Assembly: GCA_009996615.1 (NCBI GenBank)
Contig: JAACZU010000015.1
Span: 1-64,000, forward strand
Direction of reading: 5' to 3'
Source: Rhodanobacteraceae bacterium
GTDB lineage: Bacteria; Pseudomonadota; Gammaproteobacteria; Xanthomonadales; Rhodanobacteraceae
Length of the DNA: 64,000 nucleotides
The notes beneath the pieces are model-generated. The model was not told where the DNA came from and ran no database searches. It worked only from the letters and a program-made list of their open reading frames with translations. Shown here piece by piece: positions 40,236-49,141 of this stretch; position 1 is the stretch's first letter, and each line of letters opens with the position of its first letter. The position numbers and the translations under genes were made by a program.

Positions 40236-40290
40236 ATGAGCTGGCGAGACCTTGGGTGCGCGCAGATGCGATCGCCGCGACCGATGCGTG

Positions 40291-41178
40291 CTACAGGCTC
40301 AACCCGCTCTCGAAACGCCGCACCACTCCGCTGAGCGGATCGGCAAATTCCACCGCCTGCGCCAGCAGCTTCAGCGGACGGCCATAGTCATCGTCGGCGC
40401 GCGCGCCCGCGAGCTGCGGATAGACCTCGTCGTTGACGAGCGGCGCACCGAGCGCGGCCATGTGCACGCGCAACTGGTGCTTGCGCCCGCTGACCGGATA
40501 CAGCGCATAGCGCCAGATCGCGCCTTCGCGCGCGATCACCTCGATGCGTGTTTCGGCATTCGGCGCGCCCTCGACTTCGCGCATGCGGAAGAACGGCTCG
40601 CCGGCCTCGATCCGGCTCACGCGCACGAGCGGAAACGTGCACTTAGGCAACGCCGGCGCCAACGCCTCGTAGCGTTTGACGATCGCACGCGTGCGGAACA
40701 GCGCCTGGTAGCGCGAGCGGCTGGCCGGATTGGCCGAGAACAACACCAGTCCGGCGGTCGCACGATCGATGCGATGCAGCGGCACCAGCTGCGGGTTGTC
40801 CAGGCGCCGGATCAGGCGCGCCAGCAAGGTCTCCTCGACGTGGCGGCCGGCCGGCGTGACCGGCAGGAAATGCGGCTTGTCGACGACGACCAGGTGCGCG
40901 TCGGCGTGCACCACCGTTTCCGCGAACGGAATCACCGGCTCGGACGGCACTTCGCGGTAGTAGAAGATCTCCAGCCCGACCCGGTACGGCGTGTGCGCGT
41001 CGATCGGAACGCCGGCCGCATCGAGCACCCACTGGCGCGCGATGCGGCTCAGCCACTGCTCGCGGCCGACCGCCGGAAACTTCGCGCACAGGCACTCGAG
41101 CACGCTCGTCCACGTGCCCGGCGGCAACTGCAGCGCGCTGGCCGCGACGCCGTTGCGCAAGGGAATCGATACGGACAC
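40291..41178 (-). CDS. RluA-family RNA pseudouridine synthase
   Basis: A 295-residue pseudouridine synthase. The catalytic block LHRIDRATAGLVLF contains the essential Asp, and ALYPVSGRKHQLRVHMAALG is the second signature. Target RNA position is unknown. I chose the GTG at 41178 because MSVSIPLRNGVAASxxxLPPG looks like the conserved family start. An in-frame ATG at 41217 would add 13 residues but would intrude into the short divergent promoter space. Neither has a good ribosome site. Confidence 0.85.
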   Translation of the reverse strand: MSVSIPLRNGVAASALQLPPGTWTSVLECLCAKFPAVGREQWLSRIARQWVLDAAGVPIDAHTPYRVGLEIFYYREVPSEPVIPFAETVVHADAHLVVVDKPHFLPVTPAGRHVEETLLARLIRRLDNPQLVPLHRIDRATAGLVLFSANPASRSRYQALFRTRAIVKRYEALAPALPKCTFPLVRVSRIEAGEPFFRMREVEGAPNAETRIEVIAREGAIWRYALYPVSGRKHQLRVHMAALGAPLVNDEVYPQLAGARADDDYGRPLKLLAQAVEFADPLSGVVRRFESGLSL

Positions 41179-41234
41179 GGATTGCTGTCGAGGTCGGTGG
41201 GAAGGAGGCCCTAACATCGCAGGCCGCCGGAACG

Positions 41235-41588
41235 ATGATAATCGACGCGATGAACCTTGATCCTGACGCCGACTCCATCGATCCCGCGATCCGCTGCGCC
41301 GACTGCGAGGCGGTCTGCTGCCGCCTGCCGGTGCTGCTCCTGCCCGGCGATTCGGTGCCGCTGTGGGCGCGCGACCACGACGAGCACGGCCTGGAGATCG
41401 TGGCGAAGGCCGACGACGGCTGGTGCGTCGCGCTCGACCGGCACACCCATCGCTGCACGATCTACGCGACCCGCCCGCAGATCTGCGCCGACTTCGCGAT
41501 GGGCGGCGGCGGCTGCCGCGACGAGCGCGCGGCCTGGTATGGCCCGGCACACAGGACGATTCCGATCGCGGTGCTCGACGATGTGTAA
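41235..41588 (+). CDS. YkgJ-type cysteine-cluster protein
   Basis: A 117-residue protein with the CxxCxxxCC cluster CADCEAVCCRL, then CTIYATRPQICADFAMGGGGC, the pattern of the YkgJ zinc- or iron-binding family (function not established). A second in-frame ATG at 41250 may be the real start. A GATAAT sequence at 41237-41242 could be a -10 box, which would favour the later ATG. Confidence 0.82.
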   Translation: MIIDAMNLDPDADSIDPAIRCADCEAVCCRLPVLLLPGDSVPLWARDHDEHGLEIVAKADDGWCVALDRHTHRCTIYATRPQICADFAMGGGGCRDERAAWYGPAHRTIPIAVLDDV

Positions 41589-41629
41589 CCGCACCTCTTC
41601 CGGGGATGGCTCTCGCGGCAAGCTGCTTT

Positions 41630-41670
41630 AGCCCTCCCCTTCAAGGGGAGGGTTGGGTGGGGATGGTGTT
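41630..41670. repeat. GCCCTCCCCTTCAAGGGGAGGG repeat unit
   Basis: A palindrome CCCTCCCCTT/AAGGGGAGGG is followed by GTTGGGTGGGGATGGTGTT. Nearly identical units occur at 45726-45766 and, inverted, at 55613-55652. Confidence 0.75.
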
Positions 41671-41739
41671 CAACTCCTCTCGACACCGCGAGAGAAACCC
41701 ACCGCTACAATCCCCGTTTTGCCCGCCCAAGGCCACCGC

Positions 41740-42300
41740 ATGGCGCTCAACGCCACCATCTACAAGGTCGAGCTGCAGATCTCCGACATGGATCGCCATT
41801 ACTACGCGACCCATGCGCTGACGCTGGCCCGACATCCGTCCGAGACTGCCGTGCGCCTGATGGTGCGTGTGCTCGCGTTCGCGCTGCATGCCGATGACCG
41901 CCTCGAATTCGGCAAGGGCATGAGCAGCGACGACGAGCCGGATCTGTGGCGCAAGGATCGCACCGGCGCGATCGAGCAGTGGATCGAACTCGGCCAACCC
42001 GACGAGGCGCGCGTGCGCAAGGCCTGCGGCCGCGCGCGCCAGGTCGTGGTGGTCAACTACGGCGGCCGCGCCGCCGACCTGTGGTGGGACAAGGCCGGCG
42101 CGACGCTGTCGCGCGCGAAGAACCTTACCGTGATCGACATCCCCTCTTCGGCCAGCGACGCGCTCGCCGCCCTGACCGAACGCGGCATGCGGCTGCAATG
42201 CATGATCCAGGACGGTCAGGTGCAGATATTCGGCGACGACGACGGCGCGATCACCATCGACCCCACCGTGCGCCTGGCGCCGACAGCGTCGAACCGCTGA
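41740..42300 (+). CDS. yaeQ: YaeQ family protein
   Basis: A 186-residue protein with the family start MALNATIYKVELQISDMDRHYY and the blocks LTLARHPSET, RVLAFALHADDRLEFGKG and WIELGQPDEARVRKAC. YaeQ has a PD-(D/E)xK nuclease-like fold in solved relatives; its function is unresolved. TACAAT at 41706-41711 is a plausible -10 element. It lies 4 bp upstream of the flavoprotein gene, probably an operon. Confidence 0.92.
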   Translation: MALNATIYKVELQISDMDRHYYATHALTLARHPSETAVRLMVRVLAFALHADDRLEFGKGMSSDDEPDLWRKDRTGAIEQWIELGQPDEARVRKACGRARQVVVVNYGGRAADLWWDKAGATLSRAKNLTVIDIPSSASDALAALTERGMRLQCMIQDGQVQIFGDDDGAITIDPTVRLAPTASNR

Positions 42301-42304
42301 AGCC

Positions 42305-43486
42305 ATGGCCGAGTCGTTCGACGTCCTGATCATCGGCGGCGGCGCCGCCGGCTTGATGTGCGCGCTGACCGCCGGCAAGCGCGGCCGGCGCGTGCTGCTG
42401 GTCGAGCACGCCAACCGCGTCGGCAAGAAGATCCTGATGTCCGGCGGCGGCCGCTGCAATTTCACCAACACCGGCGCGTCGCCGGCGAACTACCTGTCGG
42501 CGAACCCGCACTTCTGCAAGTCCGCGCTCGCGCGCTACACGCCGGCCGACTTCATCGGGCTGGTCGAACGTCACGGCATCGCGTACCACGAGAAGGAACT
42601 CGGCCAGCTGTTCTGCGACGACTCGTCCAAGCAGATCGTGCGCATGCTGCTCGACGAATGCGCCGATGCCGGCGTGCGCATCGAGACGAGCTGCAGCATC
42701 GAGCGTGTCGTGAACGGCGAGGCGCTGTTCCGCCTCGACACGACGCGCGGCCGCTTCGACGCGCCGGCGCTGGTCGTGGCCAGCGGCGGCCTGTCGATCC
42801 CGAGCATGGGTGCCAGCGGCTTCGGCTACGAGCTGGCGCGCCAGTTCGGCCACAACGTGCTGCCGACGCGCGCGGGCCTCGTGCCACTGACCCTGTCCGG
42901 CAAGCACCAGGAACGCCTGGCCGACCTTGCCGGCGTCGCCCTGCCGGTCGAGGCGCGCTGCAACGGCGCGAGCTTCCGCAACTTCATGCTGCTCACGCAC
43001 CGCGGCGTCAGCGGCCCGTCGATCCTGCAGATCTCCTCGTACTGGCAGCCCGGCGACGAACTGCGCCTGGACCTGTTGCCGAACGACGATGCGTTCGCCT
43101 GGTTGCAGGCGCAGCGCGCCGAGCGCCCGGCCAGTGAACTCAAGACCGTGCTCTCCGAGCGCCTGCCGAAGCGCTTCGCGCAGCGCCTGTGCGAGCACTG
43201 GCTCGCAAACAAGCCGATGCGCCAGTACCGCGACGCCGAACTGCGCGAGATCGCCGCGCTGCTCGCCGACTGGCCGCTGGTCGCCAGCGGCACCGAGGGC
43301 TACCGCACCGCCGAAGTCACGCTCGGCGGCATCGACACCGACGAGCTGTCGTCCTCGACCATGCAGTCGAAGCGCGTGCCGGGCCTGTACTTCATCGGCG
43401 AGGTCGTCGACGTGACCGGCTGGCTCGGCGGCTACAACTTCCAGTGGGCATGGGCATCGGGGCACGCCTGCGGCAACGCCGTGTGA
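42305..43486 (+). CDS. HI0933/YhiN-type FAD-dependent oxidoreductase
   Basis: A 393-residue flavoprotein. The N-terminal FAD motif is VLIIGGGAAGLMCAL; the family signature GRRVLLVEHANRVGKKILMSGGGRCNFTN follows; and it ends YFIGEVVDVTGWLGGYNFQWAWASG. The reaction is unknown for this family. It starts 4 bases after yaeQ and is very likely co-transcribed. Confidence 0.92.
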   Translation: MAESFDVLIIGGGAAGLMCALTAGKRGRRVLLVEHANRVGKKILMSGGGRCNFTNTGASPANYLSANPHFCKSALARYTPADFIGLVERHGIAYHEKELGQLFCDDSSKQIVRMLLDECADAGVRIETSCSIERVVNGEALFRLDTTRGRFDAPALVVASGGLSIPSMGASGFGYELARQFGHNVLPTRAGLVPLTLSGKHQERLADLAGVALPVEARCNGASFRNFMLLTHRGVSGPSILQISSYWQPGDELRLDLLPNDDAFAWLQAQRAERPASELKTVLSERLPKRFAQRLCEHWLANKPMRQYRDAELREIAALLADWPLVASGTEGYRTAEVTLGGIDTDELSSSTMQSKRVPGLYFIGEVVDVTGWLGGYNFQWAWASGHACGNAV

Positions 43487-43499
43487 CGCCTGCTCGAAA

Positions 43500-43590
43500 G
43501 CATCGCGGCTGAAGCGGCTGAAGCCGCTCCCACAGGACTCCGGGCACCGCGACAAGTACCTGCGGAAGGGACTTCAGTCCCGATGCCTTC
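43500..43590. repeat. GTGGGAGC-family unit and GGGACTTCAGTCCC palindrome
   Basis: 43501-43534 reads GCATCGCGGCTGAAGC to GCTCCCAC. A second palindrome, GGGACTTCAGTCCCGATGCC, lies at about 43568-43587. Both are common intergenic forms in this order. Gap between the flavoprotein and kinase genes. Confidence 0.65.
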
Positions 43591-43657
43591 GGATCGTCTG
43601 GTTCGACGCCGGGTCAATGCGCCACCGGCATCGCAGGAAGCGGGTGTCGGCGCGCCG

Positions 43658-44512
43658 TTATTCCGCCTCCGCCGCCTCGCGCCCCTGCTGGCGGATCAAG
43701 GCCTCGGCGCGCGCGTCGTTGATCGCATCCATCACCGCCTCGACGTCCGCCGGCGTCTCGTCCTGCGCGAACAACCCGGTCAGGGCGCTGTCCGGCTGCA
43801 GTTCGCCGTTCTCGAACAGCGCCCACATCTCGCGCGCGTGCCCGGTCGCGAGCAATTCCGGCGCGAAGCGGCCGAGGCAGGCGTTGATGTTGCCGACATC
43901 GCGCTCCAGCATGGCCAGCGCGTTGTTGTTGCCGGCCGCATCGACCGCCTGCGGCAGGTCGATGATGACCGGGCCATGCGGCGCGACCAGCACGTTGTAC
44001 TCGGACAGGTCGCCGTGGATCAGGCCGGCGCACAGCATGCGCACGATCTGGCGGATCATGAACGCGTGATACTCGCGCGCCAGCTCGGGCGAAAGCTCGA
44101 CCTCGCCCAGACGCGGTGCGGAACGGCCCTCCTCGTCCGTGACCAGCTCCATCACCAGCACGCCGTTGAAATAGCCGTAGGGCCTCGGCACCTGCACGCC
44201 GGCGTCGGCAAGCCGATACAGCGCATCGACTTCGGCGTTCTTCCAGGCGGCCTCCTGTTCCTTGCGGCCGTAGTTCGTGCTCTTGCTCATCGCGCGCGCG
44301 TCACGGCTGCCGCGCACCTTGCGTCCTTCCTGGTACTGCGCGCGCGCCTGGAAACTGCGCTGGCGCATGTCCTTGTAGACCTTGGCGCAACGAATGTCGT
44401 CGCCGGCGCGGACGACGTAGACCGACGCTTCCTTGCCGCTTTTCAGTGAGCGGATGACTTCATCGATGACGCCATCTTCGATGAGCGCCTGCAGGCCTGG
44501 CGGTGTTTTCAT
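43658..44512 (-). CDS. RIO-type serine kinase
   Basis: A 284-residue RIO1-like atypical kinase/ATPase. The nucleotide loop is SGKEASVYVVRAGDD, the catalytic loop GLIHGDLSEYNVLV holds Asp and Asn, and the metal-binding Asp is in VIIDLPQAVD. The Lys and ARAMSKSTNYGRKEQEAAWK region fit the family. In bacteria the target is unknown. The ATG at 44512 gives MKTPPGLQALIEDGVIDEV. Confidence 0.9.
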   Translation of the reverse strand: MKTPPGLQALIEDGVIDEVIRSLKSGKEASVYVVRAGDDIRCAKVYKDMRQRSFQARAQYQEGRKVRGSRDARAMSKSTNYGRKEQEAAWKNAEVDALYRLADAGVQVPRPYGYFNGVLVMELVTDEEGRSAPRLGEVELSPELAREYHAFMIRQIVRMLCAGLIHGDLSEYNVLVAPHGPVIIDLPQAVDAAGNNNALAMLERDVGNINACLGRFAPELLATGHAREMWALFENGELQPDSALTGLFAQDETPADVEAVMDAINDARAEALIRQQGREAAEAE

Positions 44513-44630
44513 GGGCTTCCGGGTGATGCAGCGAGAACCGGCACCGACCGACGGCGCCAGGACGACCGCCCATTCTACCGGGTGGCCACCTGAATCCACC
44601 CGCCCCGCGCCTCCAGGAAGGTCCAATCGA

Positions 44631-44713
44631 GTCGTCGTCCCGGCGCAGGCCGGGACCCAGCGCCTTTGCTACCCATTGAAGACACTGGGTTCCGGCCTGC
44701 GCCGGAACGACGA
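44631..44713. repeat. Inverted pair of REP-like palindromes (GTCGTCCCGGCG type)
   Basis: The left half GTCGTCCCGGCGCAGGCCGG and right half CCGGCCTGCGCCGGAACGAC are each palindromic and inverted to one another, like 15562-15650. It lies in the gap between the kinase and acyltransferase genes. Confidence 0.72.
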
Positions 44714-44724
44714 GGTTTTGCTAG

Positions 44725-45615
44725 CTAACCAGCCATCAGCCGCGCAACCGCCGCGTCCTTCTCGGCCCACAGCGCATTCATCCACGCCTGGAAACGCTCG
44801 CGGAACGCCGCGTCGCCCTGGTAATCACCACCAACGAACTCGCGCGGGATCGGCCGCTCGCGCACCTGCACGCGCACCTCGGGCACGCGATCGGCGAACA
44901 GGTCGAGCAGGCTCGGGCGGCCGTGTGGATAGACGATCGTCACGTCGAGGATCGCCTGCAGGCCGGCCCCCATCGCGTCGAGCACGAACGCGACGCCACC
45001 GGCCCTCGGCCGCAGCAGGTGGCGATACGGCGACTGCTGCGCCGCGTGCTTGGCCGCGGTGAAACGCGTGCCCTCGACGAAGTTCATCACCGCCACCGGG
45101 ATCTCGCGGAAGCGCTCGCACGCACGCCGCGTCGCCGCGATGTCGCGCCCGGCCAGCTCCGGCCGCCGCGCGATCGCCTCGCGCGAATGGCGCTTCATGA
45201 ACGGAAAATCCAGCGCCCACCACGCCAGCCCCATCAGCGGGATCCAGAACAGCTGGCTCTTGAGGAAGAAGCGCAGCAGCGGGATGCGCCGGTTGAACAC
45301 CTTCTGCAGCACCGGGATGTCGACCCAGCCCTGGTGGTTCGCCAGCACGAGGTAATGCCCGTCGCGCTGCAGCCGCGCCTCCACGTCGACGATGAAGCGC
45401 GTGCGCGTGAACCACCCGATCATGCGGCTGTTGAAGCCGATCCAGCTTTCGGCGATGCCGGCCAGCAGCGGATTGCAGGCCCGGTGCACCGCCGCGAACG
45501 GCAGTGTTGCCTTGACCAGCGTGACCACGAACAGCGGCACGATGTGCAGCAGCGTGCTCGCGCCGATCAGCAGCGCGGCGAGCGGAATGCGGATGAACAG
45601 CGGCAGGAATCGCAT
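44725..45615 (-). CDS. PlsC-family acyltransferase (YihG-like)
   Basis: A 296-residue membrane-bound 1-acylglycerol-3-phosphate acyltransferase relative. The N-terminal membrane helices (IRIPLAALLIGASTLLHIVPLF) precede the catalytic NHQGWVD (HxxxxD), FLKSQLFWIPLMGLAWW and FVEGTRFT (EGTR motif). It is probably an acyltransferase for phospholipid synthesis or remodelling. It appears to be a single gene flanked by repeats. Confidence 0.9.
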   Translation of the reverse strand: MRFLPLFIRIPLAALLIGASTLLHIVPLFVVTLVKATLPFAAVHRACNPLLAGIAESWIGFNSRMIGWFTRTRFIVDVEARLQRDGHYLVLANHQGWVDIPVLQKVFNRRIPLLRFFLKSQLFWIPLMGLAWWALDFPFMKRHSREAIARRPELAGRDIAATRRACERFREIPVAVMNFVEGTRFTAAKHAAQQSPYRHLLRPRAGGVAFVLDAMGAGLQAILDVTIVYPHGRPSLLDLFADRVPEVRVQVRERPIPREFVGGDYQGDAAFRERFQAWMNALWAEKDAAVARLMAG

Positions 45616-45725
45616 GCGATACTGGAGCGATAGGAGATGCCGCAGCCTAGCGGCGATGTTCGCGCGTTGCGAGCGTGGCGTCGGCGCGTCCCTGCATGGC
45701 GTCGCAGGCGGCGAAGGTGGGCTTT

Positions 45726-45766
45726 AGCCCTCCCCTTCAAGGGGAGGGTTGGGAGGGGATGGTGTT
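45726..45766. repeat. GCCCTCCCCTTCAAGGGGAGGG repeat unit
   Basis: Same unit and orientation as 41630-41670, differing by a base or two. It occupies the short gap between the acyltransferase start and the end of the unknown acidic protein gene. Confidence 0.72.
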
Positions 45767-45786
45767 TGCTGCGTGCATACACCGGC

Positions 45787-46263
45787 TCATCGCCATTTCT
45801 CTTTTTCGTCTTCGATGATGCACTCGAGCCGCTCCGCTGGACTCTCACTCGATCCCGCGAAGATTTCTTCCGCCCATTCGCGCCCGAACCGCTCGGTGAC
45901 GTCGTAGAGCCAGACACCATCGAATCCATCCTCTTCGATGCGCCGCCAGTATTCGGCAAGCATGGGCGCGTGCTGGATGACTTTACCGATGAATCCCATG
46001 TAGCCGTCGTGCGCGTCCAAGTTCACGCCACGATGGCCGTTCAGGAAACCCGCAGCGCCGAGCGCGAGGAAGGCGACTTCCTCTGCAAGATCTTGGTCGA
46101 ACTTGGTGATGACAGCCGCTTCGCGTGCTTCGAGCCGCGCCAACGCCTCGGCCGGCGTTGATCCAAACGCATACTCCTCGCCATCACCTCGTTGCGCGTA
46201 GTAGCGCCCCCTCGCCGCCGGCGTCCAGTCCGCGCTCACGCAGCCGATGGTTATGGCCTTCAT
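45787..46263 (-). CDS. Acidic protein of unknown function, coupled to HNH endonuclease
   Basis: I do not recognise this 158-residue protein. It starts MKAITIGCVSADWTPAARGR and is acidic, with GEEYAFGSTPAEALARLEARE early and YWRRIEEDGFDGVWLYDV and RFGREWAEEIF later; it has no signal peptide or membrane helix. Its ATG overlaps the stop of the upstream HNH gene in an ATGA, so the two are translated together. Base composition is visibly less GC-rich than the neighbourhood. It may be a partner, inhibitor or immunity protein of the nuclease, but this is inference from the coupling only. Confidence 0.72.
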   Translation of the reverse strand: MKAITIGCVSADWTPAARGRYYAQRGDGEEYAFGSTPAEALARLEAREAAVITKFDQDLAEEVAFLALGAAGFLNGHRGVNLDAHDGYMGFIGKVIQHAPMLAEYWRRIEEDGFDGVWLYDVTERFGREWAEEIFAGSSESPAERLECIIEDEKEKWR

Positions 46264-47114
46264 GCTTGTACCCTCAGCATCGCTTCCCGATGACGGCGAA
46301 TGAACGCAAGATCCGGTCTGAATCGATCTGGCAATTCGATGTGGTGATCCTCGATCGGCCAAAACACGTCCCGCAAGAACGTATCCTTGCTTGCTTTTAA
46401 TTGCGCCGACAACACGATCCGATGGTCATCTGTCAACGAGAACAGATGCTGGTCGAACGCCTTGTCATGGATGGCGGACAGGCATAGCCCATTGCTTGGA
46501 TTGAGACGATTTGATTTGTCTTGCCGCCACGGGACGATGTGACTGGCGACGAGGAAGCGCGAATCGCTAACCGCGGAGACACAGCAACGCCCACGGTAGC
46601 TGGCCAATACTGCGCGGCGGAAGAATTCCTGTTTGATGCGCTGCTGCACCATGGCAAGGCGGGTTTCGCCCGAATAGTCGTCGAGCACAAAGTCATCGTC
46701 GCTCGTCGGCCGTTCTTCTGGCCGCCGGCCCTCTTGGTGAAGCAAATACTCGCGAAGTTGCTCGCATTCGATCGCGAGCCGCCCCCAATCAGCATGGAAC
46801 TCGTCCCACACTTCACGATCGCGCGCGGATGCACCGCTTAGACCTCTGCGTCCGGTGCCGGTGATCGACGGATCGAGGCTGGCGAAGTTGACCAGCTTCA
46901 TCGCCAACGCATCGGGCGTTCGTCGAATCAGCTGCGCCAGTTCGATGATCCGCGGATTCCTGCTGTGCAACTTGCCGAACGGCGTCAGGCAGTAGAAGTG
47001 AAACGCGAGCTTGAGCTGTTCACTCGTCCAATTGCCTTTTTCTGGAAACGCCTTGGACGAAACCGTGATCGCGTCTGGCACGCTGGATTCCCCTACGGTG
47101 AGCTTGGTCGCCAT
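46260..47114 (-). CDS. HNH endonuclease (predicted restriction type)
   Basis: A 284-residue nuclease. The N-terminal part (~25-85) contains TSEQLKLAFHFYCLTPFGK, RNPRIIELAQLIRRTP and DALAMKLVNFASLDP, the pattern shared by predicted HNH restriction endonucleases. The C-terminal HNH_2 domain has CCVSAVSDSRFLVASHIVPW, NRLNPSNGLCLSAIHDKAFD and QHLFSL. The start at 47114 is chosen because the homologous region begins soon after; the frame is open upstream to 47285. GC content is visibly lower than in adjacent genes, suggesting acquisition. There is no methyltransferase nearby. Confidence 0.85.
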   Translation of the reverse strand: MATKLTVGESSVPDAITVSSKAFPEKGNWTSEQLKLAFHFYCLTPFGKLHSRNPRIIELAQLIRRTPDALAMKLVNFASLDPSITGTGRRGLSGASARDREVWDEFHADWGRLAIECEQLREYLLHQEGRRPEERPTSDDDFVLDDYSGETRLAMVQQRIKQEFFRRAVLASYRGRCCVSAVSDSRFLVASHIVPWRQDKSNRLNPSNGLCLSAIHDKAFDQHLFSLTDDHRIVLSAQLKASKDTFLRDVFWPIEDHHIELPDRFRPDLAFIRRHREAMLRVQA

Positions 47115-47288
47115 GCACTTTGCAACAGCCGCGATCACCGGCACAACCGTCTTGACCGGACGAGTCGCGGCGGCGGGAGGGAACGCGGACACTATGTCCG
47201 ATTCCCATCCCAGAAGTTGAGACTGTGATCCGCCAACCAAGGCTCTGGCTGCGACTCTTGCGTCCCCCCGCGTTGGGTGCCGCACCGA

Positions 47289-48058
47289 TCATGACTTGCC
47301 CAGTCCGTCCAACGCTTTGTCGAGGCTCTCGCGCACCGCCGCATCCTTGGTCTGCTCGCGCAGCGCCGTGAGCGCCTGGCGGTGGGCGATGCCGAGTGCT
47401 TCCTTCTCGTCGGTGGCGATATCGGGCTTCACGCCGACGCCTTCCCAGCTGCCGCCGGTGACCGGGCTGATCGATTCGCCGATCGGCACCGACAGCACGT
47501 AGTCGTTCGCAATCGGCACCAGCTCGTTCGGGTTGGCGCCGCCGCGGGTGGTCGCGCCGACCAGCGTGGCGCGCTTGAGGCCTTGCAGCGCGTAGGCGAA
47601 CGCCTCGCCGGCCGAGAACGTGCGCTCGGACGTGAGCAGGTAGACCGGCTTGTCGAGGTAGCGCTTGCCGGGGACGTAGGCCTGCGAGGAGGCGTGCATG
47701 AGTCCGCGCGCACGGTAGCGCAGCTGCATCAGGTCGACCGTGCCGTCGAGCAGGTAGCTGGCGACCACCTGCATCGCCTCGCCGCCGCCGCGCATGTTGC
47801 GCAGGTCGATGATCAGCGCGTCGGTGTTGGCGACGAAGCCCATCGCGGCGGCGATCGTGTCGCCGGCGAGCTGTCCGTCGTCGTGGAACGACGTGATGTC
47901 GAGGTAGCCGACGTTGCCCGGCAACACCTCGACCTTGCGGAAGCCGTAGTTGTCGCGCCGCTCGCGCTCGCGCTGCGCGTCGGAGCTGACGAACGCCGCC
48001 GGCCGCAGCGCGCGCGCATTGGCCTGGTACTTCAGGCTCATGTGCTTGTCATGCGTGA
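47289..48058 (-). pseudogene. 5'-truncated duplicate of S41 peptidase gene
   Basis: A near-identical copy of the 3' 770 bp of the S41 peptidase gene at 50424-51452. It keeps the Ser-containing SERTFSAGEAFAYALQ block and the same stop, but ends abruptly at 48058, so the signal peptide and ~90 N-terminal residues are missing. A Met at 48041 could start a 250-residue product, but it would be cytoplasmic and lack the N-terminal domain. All visible differences from the full copy fall in the last ~110 bp of the coding sequence (four amino-acid changes in the final 28 residues); the rest appears identical. Confidence 0.82.
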
Positions 48059-48144
48059 AAGCGAGAACGGGGTCAGGTTCAGTTCTTGCAGCGCCCGCTT
48101 GTCAGGGACGCAACCAACGCTCGCGGCCGCGCTGCCGGCCGCGC
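48059..48144. other. Duplication junction and remnant sequence
   Basis: Immediately after the S41 homology ends, the sequence reads AACGGGGTCAGGTTCAG, a string that resembles ends of transposon-associated repeats in other proteobacteria (from memory, unverified). No ORF is supported here. It joins the truncated copy to the end of the DUF2306 gene. Confidence 0.35.
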
Positions 48145-48948
48145 CTATAGGTGCGGTCGCCACATAAACAAGAAGGCCGCCACGCCACCGCCAGCAGTGA
48201 GTAGCGTGAGCGCGGCGAACAGGCCGGACACGCCGTACTGGAAGCGCGGGTGCGGGGAGCGCTCGGCCACGAGGTAGAGCTGCAGGAAAGCCAGCGGCGC
48301 GATCCAGCTCAGGAAACTGAGTCCCAGGAAGACCGCGCCGTCGTAGGCCATCGAGTAGCCCAGGGGCGCCAGTGCCACCGCGGCGAGCATGATGCCGATG
48401 CGCAGGAACCACACGCCATTGACCAGCAGGTAGGCGCGCAGGGCGTGGCGGCGGTGGCCGCCGAAATCCCGGCGCAGGGCGCTGCGCCAAGCCAGCGCGA
48501 CGAACAGCAGGATCAGGGCGCCATTGATCGAAATGGACAGCGCGCTGGGCAGGTTGAGCCGGGAGCCGCGGATCCAGGTGAGGTAGAACCCGTTCAGGGT
48601 AGCCAGTGCGGCTATCGTCACGAAGATGCGACCACTCCAGCGATGCAGCCGCGGCCAGCGCCGGCGCAGCACCGGCAGCAGTTGCAGTACGCCGACGAAG
48701 GTCACCAGCGCGCCCGCGTAGACATGCAGCAGCAGTTGTGTATTACCCAAGGCGTCGCCCGGCACGTAGCCGGTGATGTGCGGTTTGTTGTTCAGAGCCT
48801 GCAGGTGGCCGGTGACGAGCGGCGGCGTGAAGAAGGCCACGATGAACCAGACAAACGCCCACTGGCCGACGGTGGCGGCGATGAACCACAGGCGGGCAGC
48901 GACCGCGAGGGCGTGCGGGGCGGAAGGACGGCGCAGGACGACGGACAT
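48145..48948 (-). CDS. DUF2306 membrane protein
   Basis: A 267-residue integral membrane protein with about seven hydrophobic segments (GQWAFVWFIVAFF, VYAGALVTFVGVLQLLP, IFVTIAALATLNGFYL, SISINGALILLFVALAW, RIGIMLAAVALAPLGYS and two more). Histidines and arginines in LHRWSGR, GHRRHALRAY fit the DUF2306 pattern. The function is unknown. It is divergent from the membrane AraC regulator with a 193-bp gap, which suggests it is a regulatory target of that protein. Confidence 0.82.
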   Translation of the reverse strand: MSVVLRRPSAPHALAVAARLWFIAATVGQWAFVWFIVAFFTPPLVTGHLQALNNKPHITGYVPGDALGNTQLLLHVYAGALVTFVGVLQLLPVLRRRWPRLHRWSGRIFVTIAALATLNGFYLTWIRGSRLNLPSALSISINGALILLFVALAWRSALRRDFGGHRRHALRAYLLVNGVWFLRIGIMLAAVALAPLGYSMAYDGAVFLGLSFLSWIAPLAFLQLYLVAERSPHPRFQYGVSGLFAALTLLTAGGGVAAFLFMWRPHL

Positions 48949-49141
48949 GGCAGGCTCCGGTTACGGGGCCGCCACTGTCGGGAAAAGCCATTCGCTGCGT
49001 CTCGCCGAATCGGAAAACGGCCGGCCGAATAGGTGCGTGGGGATTCGCCGGTCGGCGCGGGTTCACGCATAACAGTCGGCGGTTGCGGCCGAAGCCTCGA
49101 CTGGCGACCATGGCGGCCGGCTTTCGAGCGGGGCGCCTTCG

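Noticed and set aside
48059-48144. Insertion-sequence remnant
   Set aside because: There is a suggestive GGGGTCAGGTTC string, but no transposase fragment, terminal inverted repeat or target duplication could be seen, so it is listed only as a junction.
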